Source of the DNA: an uncultured Porphyromonas sp.
GTDB lineage: Bacteria > Bacteroidota > Bacteroidia > Bacteroidales > Porphyromonadaceae
Reading direction: 5' to 3'
Assembly (NCBI RefSeq): GCF_902489635.1
Contig: NZ_CABUAN010000043.1
Span: 1-17,254 of the forward strand
DNA: 17,254 nucleotides
This document shows, piece after piece, positions 6,444 through 16,200 of the stretch. The notes under the pieces were generated by a model that made no database searches, was not told the origin of the DNA, and saw only the letters and a list, made by a program, of their open reading frames with translations. Made by a program: the position numbers and the translations under genes. Each line of letters begins with the position of its first letter. The stretch's first letter is position 1.

Positions 6444-7928
6444 GTGTCTCAGCGACGTACGCTACTCAATCATGCTTTGGTGCATCAGATGCGTCGCACG
6501 ATCGAGCAGTATGAGCTGCTAGACCGAAAGAGCCAGCGGGTGGTCATCATAGCCCTCAGCGGAGGTGCCGACTCGACGGCACTTCTGTGGGGGCTTTCTC
6601 TTTTAGGGTACCGCTGTGTAGCGGCGCATTGCAACTTTCATCTGCGAGGCCCAGAGAGTGATCGTGACGAGGCGTTTGTCACAGAGCTTTGTGAGCAGCT
6701 CGGGGTGCCACTAGAGCGTGCCTCCTTTGACACTTATGGCTATGCGGCTACGCACAAAGGGGTGAGCGTAGAGATGGCAGCGCGGGAGCTGAGGTACGAC
6801 TTCTTCGATGAGCTGTATGAGCGGTACGATGCGCAGAGCATTGCTCTCGGGCATCACCTGGAGGACAATGTGGAGCAGCTCCTGATCAACCTCTCCCAAG
6901 GGGCGGGCGTACGAGGACTGCGGGGTATGCTCCCTATTCGTGAGGAGGGGAAGTATATTCGTCCGCTCATAGACACGCCGCCTCGACTTATCTATGACTT
7001 CTTGCGCATTGCCGAGCAGCCTTTTGTGACAGACTCGACGAATGCGGACACAACCATACGGCGCAACTTCGTCCGGCACACGTTGCGTCCGCTCTTTGAC
7101 CAGCTCAACCCCTCCTTTGATCAAGCAGTCGCCTCGACGATTCACATCTTGCGAGACTTGGAGCAGCTGCAAGACTATTATATAAGGAGTACACTCCCCA
7201 CAGACGCCAAACAGCCGCTAGAGATCGCATGGCTCCGTCAGCAGATAGCACCGCTCGTCCTCCTCTATAGTCACTTCGCAGCGATTGACTGCGACCGCTT
7301 GGTGCTACAGCAACTCCTGATGGACTGCACAAAGTCTGAACGTGCCGACAGCTATGCTCGCTATGAGGGTCGCGGGGGGATCATCGAGCGTTATCGTGGC
7401 TATCTGATAGGTACGACCAGTGAGACCCTGGCGCGTTTGGAGCAAGCGGCCAACTTTTGTCTAGAGCTGCCGGCTATCGAGAGCTGGCAAGCGGGAGCTG
7501 TGCTAGATCACCCGCTAGGATCGATAACGATAGCGGTACACGACTCTTCGGAGACGCCACCGCCTGCGATTAGGACGCTCACGCCTTACAGCTATTTGGT
7601 CGACTACGACCAGCTCCGAGTTGCAACGCCTTCGCTACAGTTTAGAGCCTCTACCGATGGCGAGCAATGGATCGCACCGCTGGGCATGAAAGGACGCAAG
7701 CCTCTAGCGAAGCTCCTACGCGACGCTAAGGTGCTCCCCTCACGCAGGCCAGCTACGGCGCAACTCATCGACAATCATACGGGCGCCACGCTGTGGCTCG
7801 TTGGTGTGTGTCGCAGTGCTGACTACCAGCTCACGCCACAGACTCGTCGCTGGGCGGAGATCACCTTCTCGACTACATTATCAGATCCCTTTGAGGAATA
7901 TACGAAGCCACATACAGTAGCTCATTAG
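6444..7928 (+). CDS. tilS: tRNA(Ile)-lysidine synthetase
   Basis: TilS attaches lysine to C34 of the CAU-anticodon tRNA-Ile with ATP, so that it reads AUA and is charged with isoleucine. The ATP-binding PP-loop SGGADS is at 39-44, the N-type core continues through GHHLEDN (136-142), and the C-terminal TilS domain with PLGMKGRK occupies about 405-475. The 494-residue length suits the long form with substrate-binding domains. The start is uncertain. Position 6444 is GTG; the first in-frame ATG is at 6489 (residue 16) and still leaves the PP-loop intact. The sequence upstream of neither shows a ribosome site. It follows the zinc-ribbon gene by 79 bp and precedes an RNA methyltransferase gene by 43 bp. 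Confidence 0.94.
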   Translation: MSQRRTLLNHALVHQMRRTIEQYELLDRKSQRVVIIALSGGADSTALLWGLSLLGYRCVAAHCNFHLRGPESDRDEAFVTELCEQLGVPLERASFDTYGYAATHKGVSVEMAARELRYDFFDELYERYDAQSIALGHHLEDNVEQLLINLSQGAGVRGLRGMLPIREEGKYIRPLIDTPPRLIYDFLRIAEQPFVTDSTNADTTIRRNFVRHTLRPLFDQLNPSFDQAVASTIHILRDLEQLQDYYIRSTLPTDAKQPLEIAWLRQQIAPLVLLYSHFAAIDCDRLVLQQLLMDCTKSERADSYARYEGRGGIIERYRGYLIGTTSETLARLEQAANFCLELPAIESWQAGAVLDHPLGSITIAVHDSSETPPPAIRTLTPYSYLVDYDQLRVATPSLQFRASTDGEQWIAPLGMKGRKPLAKLLRDAKVLPSRRPATAQLIDNHTGATLWLVGVCRSADYQLTPQTRRWAEITFSTTLSDPFEEYTKPHTVAH

Positions 7929-7940
7929 CCGTTTATTTTG

Positions 7941-7948
7941 TACTTTTA
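7941..7948 (+). promoter_or_regulatory. Weak -7-like box before the methyltransferase gene
   Basis: TACTTTTA, after TTTATTTTG, differs from the Bacteroidota -7 box TAnnTTTG only in the last base. It sits in the 43-bp gap between tilS and the methyltransferase gene, about 25 bp before the ATG. It could be an internal promoter or simply AT-rich spacer. Confidence 0.3.
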
Positions 7949-7971
7949 CAGCTAGAATCGACTTATAAAGC

Positions 7972-9441
7972 ATGACGAAGACCTTTCCCATGATCGCCAA
8001 GACGCTCCCTGGGCTGGAGCCAGTATTGGAACAAGAACTGACAGCCCTCGGTGCAGACAATATACAGATAGGACGTCGCATGGTCTCTTACGAAGGAGAT
8101 CTCAAGATGCTCTACAAGTCCAATCTGTACCTCCGCACAGCTCTTAAGGTGCTGAGACCCATCTATGAGTTTGACGCGGAGGATATAGACATCCTCTACA
8201 CGACGCTGCTAAACTTCGACTGGAGCCAATGGCTTACGGCCGATATGACCTTTGCGGTCGATGCGGTGGTCTACTCATCGACCTTCAAGCATAGTCGCTA
8301 CGTGGTCTATAAGACGAAAGATGCGATCGTCGATTACTTTAGAGAGCAAACGGGTGGCACGAAGCGCCCCTCGGTCAAGCTCTCCAATCCGCAGCTGATC
8401 TTCCACCTACACATTGCGGAGCAGCATGTGACGCTCTGTCTAGACTCTTCGGGTGAGAGCCTCCACAAGCGGGGCTATCGTATGGAGCAAGATCGTGCTC
8501 CTATCAACGAAGTGTTGGCGGCGGGCATCCTGCTCAAGGCGGGCTGGCACGGACAGTGCGATCTGATGGATCCTTTCTGTGGGTCAGGCACCTTCCTCGT
8601 GGAGGCTGCGCTGATCGCTACGGGTACGCCTCCAGGCATCTATCGTGAGAGCTACCCCTTCGAGCGGTGGCCAGACTTCGACAGTGAGCTTTGCAGTGAG
8701 GTGTACAATGACGACTCCTCGGAGCACTCCTTCGACTACCACATCTATGGTTCTGACCTCTCTCCTCAAGCCATTGCCAAGGCTAAGCGCAACGTCACCC
8801 GATCGGGTATGTCTCGCTACATAGATCTCTCGGTAGGCGACTTCGCTGATCAGCATCTGCCACACCCCGAGGCGGAGACAGATCCTAAGTGTCTGCTCGT
8901 GATGAACCCGCCTTACGGGGAGCGTCTCTCAGACTATGATCTCGAGCAACTCTATAGTATGATCGGTCGTACGCTCAAGTTCCAGTTCGCCGGAGCTCAG
9001 GCGTGGATCATCGCTCATCAGGCAGAGCACTTTCATGCGATCGGGCTCAAGCACGACTTGCGCGAGGAGCTCTACAATGGATCGCTGCCTTGCGAGTTGC
9101 GTGGCTATACACTCTTTGAGGGCAAGCACAAGGAGTACAAGGAGCAGATCGCTCAGCGTGAAGAGACTCCGCAGCGGAGAGAGCGTGGCGAAGCGTTTCA
9201 CCGAGGCAAAGGGCAAGAGTCTCACAGACATCGGGCAGCCTACGACAAGCCGGCTTACAGCAAGGGACGTGGTGGCAAACCTTACGACAAGCCTTACGAC
9301 AGGTCTGCGCATCGTGGCACACAGCGCACGAAAGGACCACACCCCGCTGGCTCCTCTAGCTCTGGCTATAAGGCCAATATCCAAACCTTCGGCAGCGACG
9401 AGACCTTCGTCCATGAAGCTGAACCAAACGACAACGAATAA
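7972..9441 (+). CDS. THUMP-domain class I RNA N2-guanine methyltransferase (RlmL/YpsC-like)
   Basis: The 489-residue protein has an N-terminal ferredoxin-like/THUMP RNA-binding region (about 5-160) and a Rossmann SAM-dependent methyltransferase domain (about 170-385). SAM-binding motif I is DPFCGSGTF at 200-208, and the catalytic motif IV is NPPYGERL at 312-319, typical of amino-methylating (N6-A or N2-G) enzymes. It matches the first half of E. coli RlmL, which makes m2G2445 in 23S rRNA, without the second RlmK methyltransferase half. Residues from about 391 to 489 are a hydrophilic tail rich in Arg, Lys, His and Gly with repeated YDKP motifs, probably disordered and RNA-binding. The target base is inferred from homology. 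The next gene starts 27 bp after its stop. Confidence 0.9.
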   Translation: MTKTFPMIAKTLPGLEPVLEQELTALGADNIQIGRRMVSYEGDLKMLYKSNLYLRTALKVLRPIYEFDAEDIDILYTTLLNFDWSQWLTADMTFAVDAVVYSSTFKHSRYVVYKTKDAIVDYFREQTGGTKRPSVKLSNPQLIFHLHIAEQHVTLCLDSSGESLHKRGYRMEQDRAPINEVLAAGILLKAGWHGQCDLMDPFCGSGTFLVEAALIATGTPPGIYRESYPFERWPDFDSELCSEVYNDDSSEHSFDYHIYGSDLSPQAIAKAKRNVTRSGMSRYIDLSVGDFADQHLPHPEAETDPKCLLVMNPPYGERLSDYDLEQLYSMIGRTLKFQFAGAQAWIIAHQAEHFHAIGLKHDLREELYNGSLPCELRGYTLFEGKHKEYKEQIAQREETPQRRERGEAFHRGKGQESHRHRAAYDKPAYSKGRGGKPYDKPYDRSAHRGTQRTKGPHPAGSSSSGYKANIQTFGSDETFVHEAEPNDNE

Positions 9442-9468
9442 GTAACATCTATCACGCCATACTGATCT

Positions 9469-11685
9469 ATGAATAGCACATTGCGTCACTACGCCCTATG
9501 GCTCTTCGGAGCTCTTACGCTAACGCTCACACCACTCCTGCAGGGACAGACGAAGCAACGATTAGACCTTGAGACCGTCACTTATGGAGGCAAGACCTTT
9601 CGGTCAGACTTCTACCCGCAGCCTGTCTATGGGCTTGCTTGGCTACAGAGTGGCTACACCTACACAGTAGATGGTGGCGACTACCGGAGTCTACGGGTCT
9701 ACACCCCGACGAGAGGACAGGAGCAGACCGTTCTCACGCAGGACGAGCTCGTTCAGCTCCTCAAGCCTTACGACAAAACCGACAAGCTCTATCCACTGGT
9801 TGCTTACGACTTTACCCCACAGTGCCACTACCTAGAGGTGGAGCTGTCCAAGGGACTATACCTAATAGATATAGAGCAAAAGCAGATCGTCGGATACTTC
9901 GCCACCGGTGAGATCGAAAAGCGCGCCTCACTCCTCAGTCCTAACGAACGCAATCTAGCGGTCAAGAGCGAGGAGGGTACGCTCCTGATCTACACCATAC
10001 AGCCCGCAGGCAGCAAGCCTCAGGCTCCTACGCTAGTCGCTACGGACGAGGCGGAGGCTGCCGTCGTCTATGGCGAGTCTGTCCACCAGAACGAGTTCGG
10101 CATCGACGGGGGACTCTTCTGGAGTCCCGACAGTCGTCAGCTAGCTTTCTATCGTATGGATCAGTCGATGGTCGCACCTTATCCCATCGTCGATATGACA
10201 CCGCACAAGGCGGTCGTCCAGCCCGTTCGCTACCCGATGGCAGGTACTCCTTCGCACCATGTGACGCTAGGCGTCTTTCATCTAGAGGATCAGCAGACCA
10301 CTTACCTAGCGACAGGTGGTGACCCTGAGCATTACTTGACAAACGTGGCATGGCACCCCAACAGCAAGAAGGTTTACATAGCCGAGCTGAATAGAGGGCA
10401 AGACCATCTCTTTCTCAATGGTTACGATGCCCAGACAGGAGCGCACGTTGAGACGCTCTTTGAGGAAACCGATGCGCACTATGTCGAGCCTCAGCGCCCG
10501 ATGATGTTTGTCCCTGGGAGCCGAGGCGAGCAGTTCGTCTGGGAGTCTCGTCGTGAGGGCTACCGCCAGCTCTATCTCTATAGCAGCACGGGCAAGTTGA
10601 TCCGCAAGCTCACCGACATGGAGGGCGAGGTGACCGACATCTACGGCTTTGACCCCAAGGGTGAGCGCATATACTACCAGGCTGCGTACCCCTCACCGCT
10701 CGAGCGACACATCTTCGCGAGCGACCTCAAGCGAGGACGTACCATACAGCTGAGCAAGGTTGCCGGGACGCACGAAGCGATCTTTAGCCCCGACAAGCAG
10801 TACTATATAGACCAGCTGCAGAGTGCTACCATCGCACGCTCTGTCATGCTTCACGACAATAACGGGCTGCAGCTCCGCCAGATACATCAAGCACCTGATC
10901 CGTGGGTTAAGCTTGATATGCCCAACATCACTGTCGGCACACTCCTAGCGGCTGATGGTAAGACCGAGCTTTACTACCGTCTCATCACGCCGTCTAACTT
11001 TGACGAGATGAAGGAGTACCCCGCCATCGTCTACGTCTATGGTGGCCCACATGCTCAGCTAGTCACCAATACGCCACAGTGGGGTGCCTCGGGCTGGGAT
11101 CTTTACATGGCACAGCAAGGGTACATCATCTTTACGGTCGATAATCGTGGTAGTGCCGAGCGAGGAGCTGCCTTCGAGCAGGTCATCCATCGTCAGGTTG
11201 GTACAGCCGAGATGGCCGATCAGATGAAGGGTGTCGAGTATCTCAAGAGCCTGCCCTATGTAGATCGCAACCGCATCGGCGTGTACGGGTGGAGCTTCGG
11301 AGGCTTTATGACTACCAACCTGATGCTCACGCACCCCGAGACCTTTAAGGTGGGTGTCGCTGGCGGTCCCGTCATGGACTGGTCTCGCTACGAGATTATG
11401 TATGGCGAGCGGTACAATGACTCGCCTCAGGACAATGCCGAGGGCTATCAGCAAAACAATCTCATCGAGCGTGCCAAAGACCTTAAGGGGCGTCTTCTCC
11501 TCATCCACGGCACCTCTGACAATGTGGTCGTCTGGCAGCATGCGCAAGCCTTTGTCAAGGCGTGCGTAGATGCACAGACCTATCCCGACCTCTACTACTA
11601 TCCAGGGCACAAGCACAACGTCATCGGTCCCGACCGCGTGCACCTCAACTATGTCATAACCCGTTACTTCCTAGAACACCTATGA
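9469..11685 (+). CDS. dpp4: Dipeptidyl peptidase IV (S9B serine peptidase)
   Basis: This exported peptidase of 738 residues removes X-Pro or X-Ala dipeptides from peptide N-termini. An N-terminal signal sequence (about 1-27, hydrophobic core LWLFGALTLTLTPLL) has no lipobox cysteine, so a soluble periplasmic enzyme is likely. An eight-bladed propeller follows (about 40-480), including the dipeptide-binding Glu region around HQNEFG. The C-terminal alpha/beta-hydrolase has Ser609 in GWSFGG, Asp684 in GTSDN and His716 in GHKHNV. These three lie exactly 16 residues beyond Ser593, Asp668 and His700, which I recall for P. gingivalis DPPIV. In asaccharolytic Porphyromonas such enzymes supply dipeptides as carbon and energy source. 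Its stop codon overlaps an ATG (ATGA at 11682) in the purD frame. Confidence 0.95.
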   Translation: MNSTLRHYALWLFGALTLTLTPLLQGQTKQRLDLETVTYGGKTFRSDFYPQPVYGLAWLQSGYTYTVDGGDYRSLRVYTPTRGQEQTVLTQDELVQLLKPYDKTDKLYPLVAYDFTPQCHYLEVELSKGLYLIDIEQKQIVGYFATGEIEKRASLLSPNERNLAVKSEEGTLLIYTIQPAGSKPQAPTLVATDEAEAAVVYGESVHQNEFGIDGGLFWSPDSRQLAFYRMDQSMVAPYPIVDMTPHKAVVQPVRYPMAGTPSHHVTLGVFHLEDQQTTYLATGGDPEHYLTNVAWHPNSKKVYIAELNRGQDHLFLNGYDAQTGAHVETLFEETDAHYVEPQRPMMFVPGSRGEQFVWESRREGYRQLYLYSSTGKLIRKLTDMEGEVTDIYGFDPKGERIYYQAAYPSPLERHIFASDLKRGRTIQLSKVAGTHEAIFSPDKQYYIDQLQSATIARSVMLHDNNGLQLRQIHQAPDPWVKLDMPNITVGTLLAADGKTELYYRLITPSNFDEMKEYPAIVYVYGGPHAQLVTNTPQWGASGWDLYMAQQGYIIFTVDNRGSAERGAAFEQVIHRQVGTAEMADQMKGVEYLKSLPYVDRNRIGVYGWSFGGFMTTNLMLTHPETFKVGVAGGPVMDWSRYEIMYGERYNDSPQDNAEGYQQNNLIERAKDLKGRLLLIHGTSDNVVVWQHAQAFVKACVDAQTYPDLYYYPGHKHNVIGPDRVHLNYVITRYFLEHL

Positions 11686-11762
11686 GCCTTATCTATCCCA
11701 ACACAAAGCAAGACGAGAAGAAGTCTACAGACGCTGAATTTATGAAGTACGCTAAGATCGAA

Positions 11763-13055
11763 ATGGTAAAAGCTCCTCAGACCGTCCTCCTCCTCGGTAG
11801 CGGCGGGCGTGAGTGCGCTATGGCAGCAGCCATAGCTGAGAGCAAGCTACTCAGGAAGCTCTACATAGCTCCAGGCAATGCGGGTACTGCTGCTTATGGC
11901 ACTAATGTCTCAGACCTCAACCCCGCCAAGCATGAGGCGGTGAGCGAGTTCATTGCCACGCATGGGGTCACGCTCCTCGTCTGTGGGCCCGAGGCTCCGC
12001 TCGTCGATGGGCTCGTCGACTACCTGCAGGAAGATGCTCGCCATCCCGACCTGCTCATCGTTGGCCCCAACAAGGCGGGTGCTCATCTCGAGGGTAGCAA
12101 GGAGTACAGCAAGGAGTTCATGCGTCGTCACAGCATACCGACGGCCAGCTACGAGACCTTCGGACCTCAAGATGTAGAGGAGGCGGAGGAGTTTCTCGAT
12201 CAGCTCTCCGCACCCTTTGTCCTCAAGGCTGACGGCTTAGCCGCTGGCAAGGGAGTCCTCATCTGCCAAGATCGTAAAGAAGCGGAGGAGGGGCTAGGCC
12301 AACTCTTCAACGGTATGTTTGGGAGTCGTGGTCAGCGCATCGTCATCGAGGAGTTTCTCGAGGGTATCGAGTGCTCCGTCTTTGTCGCTACCGATGGCAC
12401 CGACTACTGCGTTCTGCCCGTTGCCAAGGACTACAAGCGTGTCGGCGATGGAGACACAGGTCCCAACACAGGCGGCATGGGAGCCGTTAGTCCCGTACCT
12501 TTTGCCGATGAAGCCTTCATGCAGCGTGTTGAGGAGCGCATCATACGTCCTACGCTAGAGGGCTTGCAAGAGGAGGGCATACAGTATGTCGGTTTCCTCT
12601 TCATCGGACTGATGAATGTAGCGGGCGACCCCTATGTCATCGAGTACAACTGCCGTCTAGGCGATCCCGAGACCGAGGTGGTACTGCCACGTATCGAGAG
12701 CGACTTCCTCGAGCTACTCATCGCCATGGCGACAGGTCAGGTAGCGGGCTACGATCTAGAGATCTCTCCCGATGTAGCTATGACGCTCGTCCTCGTCTCC
12801 AAGGGGTACCCTGGGCATTACGACAAGGGCTTCCCGATCCAGCTTCCTGATCCAGCTGAGGGCATACGTATCTATCACTCAGGCACGGCACTTGACGAAG
12901 AGGGGCATGTGGTGACCAATGGGGGACGCGTCCTCGCCATCACGGCACGAGGCACCACTATCCAGGCAGCTCAAGAGGCGTGCTATCGCACCGCACCGCA
13001 GATTCTCTACGAGGGTAAGAATTACCGCCACGACATAGGTAACGATCTCTTGTAG
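11763..13055 (+). CDS. purD: Phosphoribosylamine-glycine ligase (GAR synthetase)
   Basis: This cytosolic ATP-grasp enzyme of purine synthesis joins glycine to phosphoribosylamine. Visible motifs are the N-terminal GSGGRE loop, the ATP-grasp segments VLKADGLAAGKGV and EEFLEGIECSVF, NTGGMGAVSP, and the metal-binding NCRLGDPETEVVLPR. The start chosen (ATG 11763) gives 430 residues and places GSGGRE where the family has it. In-frame ATGs at 11742 (437 residues) and 11682 (457 residues, overlapping the peptidase stop as ATGA) are possible, the latter through translational coupling. One oddity is that the usual GGREHA reads GGRECA, with Cys18 instead of His. The gene ends the seven-gene run; a terminator follows 66 bp after the stop. 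Confidence 0.94.
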   Translation: MVKAPQTVLLLGSGGRECAMAAAIAESKLLRKLYIAPGNAGTAAYGTNVSDLNPAKHEAVSEFIATHGVTLLVCGPEAPLVDGLVDYLQEDARHPDLLIVGPNKAGAHLEGSKEYSKEFMRRHSIPTASYETFGPQDVEEAEEFLDQLSAPFVLKADGLAAGKGVLICQDRKEAEEGLGQLFNGMFGSRGQRIVIEEFLEGIECSVFVATDGTDYCVLPVAKDYKRVGDGDTGPNTGGMGAVSPVPFADEAFMQRVEERIIRPTLEGLQEEGIQYVGFLFIGLMNVAGDPYVIEYNCRLGDPETEVVLPRIESDFLELLIAMATGQVAGYDLEISPDVAMTLVLVSKGYPGHYDKGFPIQLPDPAEGIRIYHSGTALDEEGHVVTNGGRVLAITARGTTIQAAQEACYRTAPQILYEGKNYRHDIGNDLL

Positions 13056-13069
13056 AGCCGTAGACATAA

Positions 13070-13096
13070 GAGACTGTTGCAAAAGTCAACAGTCTC
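13070..13096. repeat. 27-bp hairpin repeat, copy 1
   Basis: Perfect 10-bp arms GAGACTGTTG and CAACAGTCTC surround the loop CAAAAGT, 14 bp after the purD stop. An identical 27-bp copy is at 16923-16949. The element is flanked by ATAA on both sides (13066-13069 and 13097-13100), like a target-site duplication. There is no T-run after it, so it is not a standard terminator. GAGACTGTTGCAAAA resembles inverted-repeat ends of insertion sequences in this phylum, so it may be a minimal IS remnant; that resemblance is from memory. Confidence 0.75.
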
Positions 13097-13120
13097 ATAA
13101 GTCAATAACCTCAAGACAGC

Positions 13121-13162
13121 AAAGGGGGGAGTAGGAAAATCAGTCCTACTCCCCCCTTTTTT
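13121..13162 (+). terminator. Strong intrinsic terminator after purD
   Basis: A perfect 16-bp stem runs from 13121-13136 (AAAGGGGGGAGTAGGA) to its complement at 13144-13159, around a 7-nt loop (AAATCAG). A run of six T ends at 13162. It should end transcription of the aspS-to-purD gene run. On the minus strand the T-run is only three bases, so it would terminate the convergent LRR transcript less well. Confidence 0.92.
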
Positions 13163-13183
13163 ATTGTTGAAGCTTTGCACTCC

Positions 13184-13214
13184 TCTCTAGGGAAAGTAAT
13201 CTCTACCCTAGAGA
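13184..13214. repeat. Hairpin between convergent gene ends
   Basis: TCTCTAGGG (13184-13192) pairs with CCCTAGAGA (13206-13214) across a 13-nt loop. It lies 26-56 bp downstream of the minus-strand LRR gene. There is no clean T-run after it on the minus strand, so it could be a weak terminator or an mRNA 3'-end stabiliser for the LRR transcript. Confidence 0.5.
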
Positions 13215-13239
13215 AGTGTGTCACGATAGTGCTAAAGGG

Positions 13240-16200
13240 CTACTTGCACACCTTGAGTACTAGTCTCGTCTGTGTCGTGCTGCCCTCTAGGATGATTAGA
13301 TAGCTTCCTGACGGCATCGCTGTGTGGTCTATCGCCATGGTCGTATCAGCGATAGGATACTCAGCCAGTGTGCGGAGCGTCAAGTCTACTACCCGAGCGG
13401 TCTGATAGCTAGAGGGTATACTAGATAGTCTCCAGGAGCTTCCGTCCACGGCTAGCTCTATGCGCTCTGTCGGGATGGCATCGATGGCAGTGTCCTCTGC
13501 GATCTTGAAGCCTCGCCAGATAGGAGACTGCTCATAGTCAGCCTTGCTCCCCTTGGGGACGATCAGTTCGCACTGACTCCGGTCTACCCCCTCAAAGGGA
13601 TCATTGTCGTATGTGGACTGTGGAGGAGTGGTCGTCAACATCGTCAGTCGCTTGAGACTCTTACAGCCACCGAAGGGTGTGTTGCCAAGTATGCTAAGAT
13701 GCTCGGGGAAGGTGACCTCAGCCAGCTTCGGTGCAAACCAAAAGGCAAAGTCCTCGATCGTTTGAGTCTTGTCATGCAGTCTCAGTGCAGTTTCGGCGCG
13801 ACCTGCAGGGTAAGCGTAGAGGGTAACGAAGTCCTTGCTGTATAGGACACCATCCTGTGTGGCAAAGGTCGTATTGTCGTCGCTTACGACAAACTCCTTG
13901 AGCTTTAAGCAGCCGAGGAAGGGGTTTTGACCCCATAGTGGTGCCGCAGCACCGATGGTCACACGCTCTAGGTTCGTCGACTCAGCAAACGCAGCATAGT
14001 CTAGCTGCTCGAGAGAGCTGGGTAGCTCGAGCTGCTGGAGTGCATGGCAGTGCCAGAAGGCCTTCTCACCAATGTGTGTCAGCCCTGAGCCAAACTTGAT
14101 GGAGGCTATAGACTCGCACTCTTGGAAGGCTCCCATCGCTATCTCTTGTAGTGAGTTGGGTAGCTCCAGCTGCTTGAGGCTTCGGCAGTTTTTGAAAGCA
14201 TCTAGACCGATCGTCTTCAACCCCTCAGAGAAGTGTACCGTGTGCAGGAGGTTGTTGTCCTGAAAAGCGGTCTCTTCGATGTGCTCCACATCGGCAGGTA
14301 TCGTCACCTCTAGGAGGGCACGGCAGCCATCGAAGCAGGAGGCGGGGATTGTCTTGATTCCGTTAGGTATCGTGACGCTCTGCAGAGCCTCGGCACCTAG
14401 GAATGCCTCTGGCTCGAAGGCGTCCATCCGACTAGGTAGCTGAACCTTTGTGAGGCTTGTAGCATTGTCAAAGAGTCGCTTGTTGAGCACCTTGACACCC
14501 TCTTGGATAGTCACCTCCTTGAGGTTAGCACAGTAGGTGAAAGCGTAGCCCCCGAGATACTCCAGGTCACGTGGCAAGGTAATCTGCTCGAGAGCGTTGC
14601 ACACCCCAAAGGCGGTACTATTGATACGTGTTACCTCATCAGGGATAGAGAGCTTCTGTAGCTTGATACACTTCCAGAAGGCTCCGATGCCTATCTCTCG
14701 TATATTCTTAGGTAGTACAAGCTCTTCGATAGAGCAGCAGTGGTAGAAGAGCTTGTCCGGTAGGAGCGTCTCCTGCCCCTCTGGTACGACATACTCTCTC
14801 ATCGAGCCTTGGTCATCAACCTTGATGTAGTAGACGCCACCAGGTACGATGCGAGCCTCCGAGAGGTCTAGCTTGCGGATACGCGCGTGGGGAACCTCTG
14901 CGGCATACTCATCAGAGCCACAGAACTGGCGGATAACCCTTAGGTCACTACCGTTTAGCTCGCCCTTGATCTTGATAGAGGTAGCTGACTCCCACATCTC
15001 TACGGGACCATCCTCTTGGAGTCGTCCAGCGACGTTGGTATAGACTACGTCAAAGGCGTCGTCACCCTCTTCGGAGCAGCCAGACCCGTCACCCTCGACA
15101 GACACCATCCACCCCTTTTGTACAGCTATTTGAGTCTTGCTCTTGGGAGCTGCAGGAGTGCCGTTAAAGAGCATACACCCGCCGAGGTCGTTCTTTGAGT
15201 CTTCGTCACGACGCTCTCTCAGCGATCTGTATAGCGCATTGAGTGCGCAAGCATCGAGTGCTGTGCCATCGATCTTGACAAAGTAGATATTGTAGGCATT
15301 AGGTAGCGTGAGAGCCGTGATAGGGTTGTCACTCACGGTGAGGCTCTTGAGTGCAAAGAGCTGTGTGACTGCCGAGAGGTCCTTGATCTGATTCTTAGGA
15401 CAGGAGAGCACCTCTAGCCCATAAGCACTAGAGAGGTCTAGCGCAGTCAGCTCGTTGTCGCCACAGGTGAGAGTCTTGAGTCTATAAAGCTGATTGAGAC
15501 CGGGTATCTCTTTGAGTGCACACTGGCTCACATCGAGCGTCTGAATGCTTGGTGAGAGCTGGAGTGTCTCTAGTGTAGGATTGACCGAGCAGTCTAGGGA
15601 GGTGAGTGCATAGCAGCCGCTTAGATCGATCTTCTTGAGCTTGTTGGAGTAGCAGGCTACATCTTTGAGTCGCTTCATGTTGGAGCAGTTGAGCTCGGTC
15701 AGGCTGTTGTTATTGCAAGCCAGCACCTCAAGATTAGGACAGCCTGAGAGGTCTAACTGTGTGAAGGCACATCCCTGACAGTCGAGGAACTTGAGCTTAT
15801 CTAGTCCCGTGAGGTTGAGCTCCGAGAGTGACTCGCTATAGCTCACCATCAGGGTCTCTAGGAGTGGCGAGCCTGATAGGTCTAGCTTCGTGAGTCCGAT
15901 ATAAGGTAGGATGACCGTCTGTAGCTTGCTCGGTGAGGGTAGTGTGAGCTGGGTGATGACTCCCATGAAGCTCTTGCCAGCAACTAGATAGGTGAGCTCG
16001 AGGTTTTGAGATAGATCTAGCTCTGTCAGAGCCAGTCCCGATAGGTCGAGGTACTCCAAGCGTGGCATACCCTTGAGGTTTACCGAAGAGATAAAGGGAC
16101 AGGTACTCAGGTCAAGCTTCTTCAGCTGTGGAGCTTGCTGCGGCAGTGCTAGGGTGCGAAGCTTATTATTGTTGGTACAGACGACGCTGTCTAGCTGCGC

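Noticed and set aside
11562..11762. Longer purD frame reaching back into the peptidase gene
   Set aside because: The upstream part overlaps the DPPIV catalytic-domain coding region in another frame and has no PurD similarity. The family begins near GSGGRE.
13121..13162. GGGGGGAGTAGG start reminiscent of the yybP-ykoY (Mn2+) riboswitch consensus
   Set aside because: The sequence pairs perfectly with its own complement and ends in a T-run after purD, with no downstream gene on that strand. It is a terminator.
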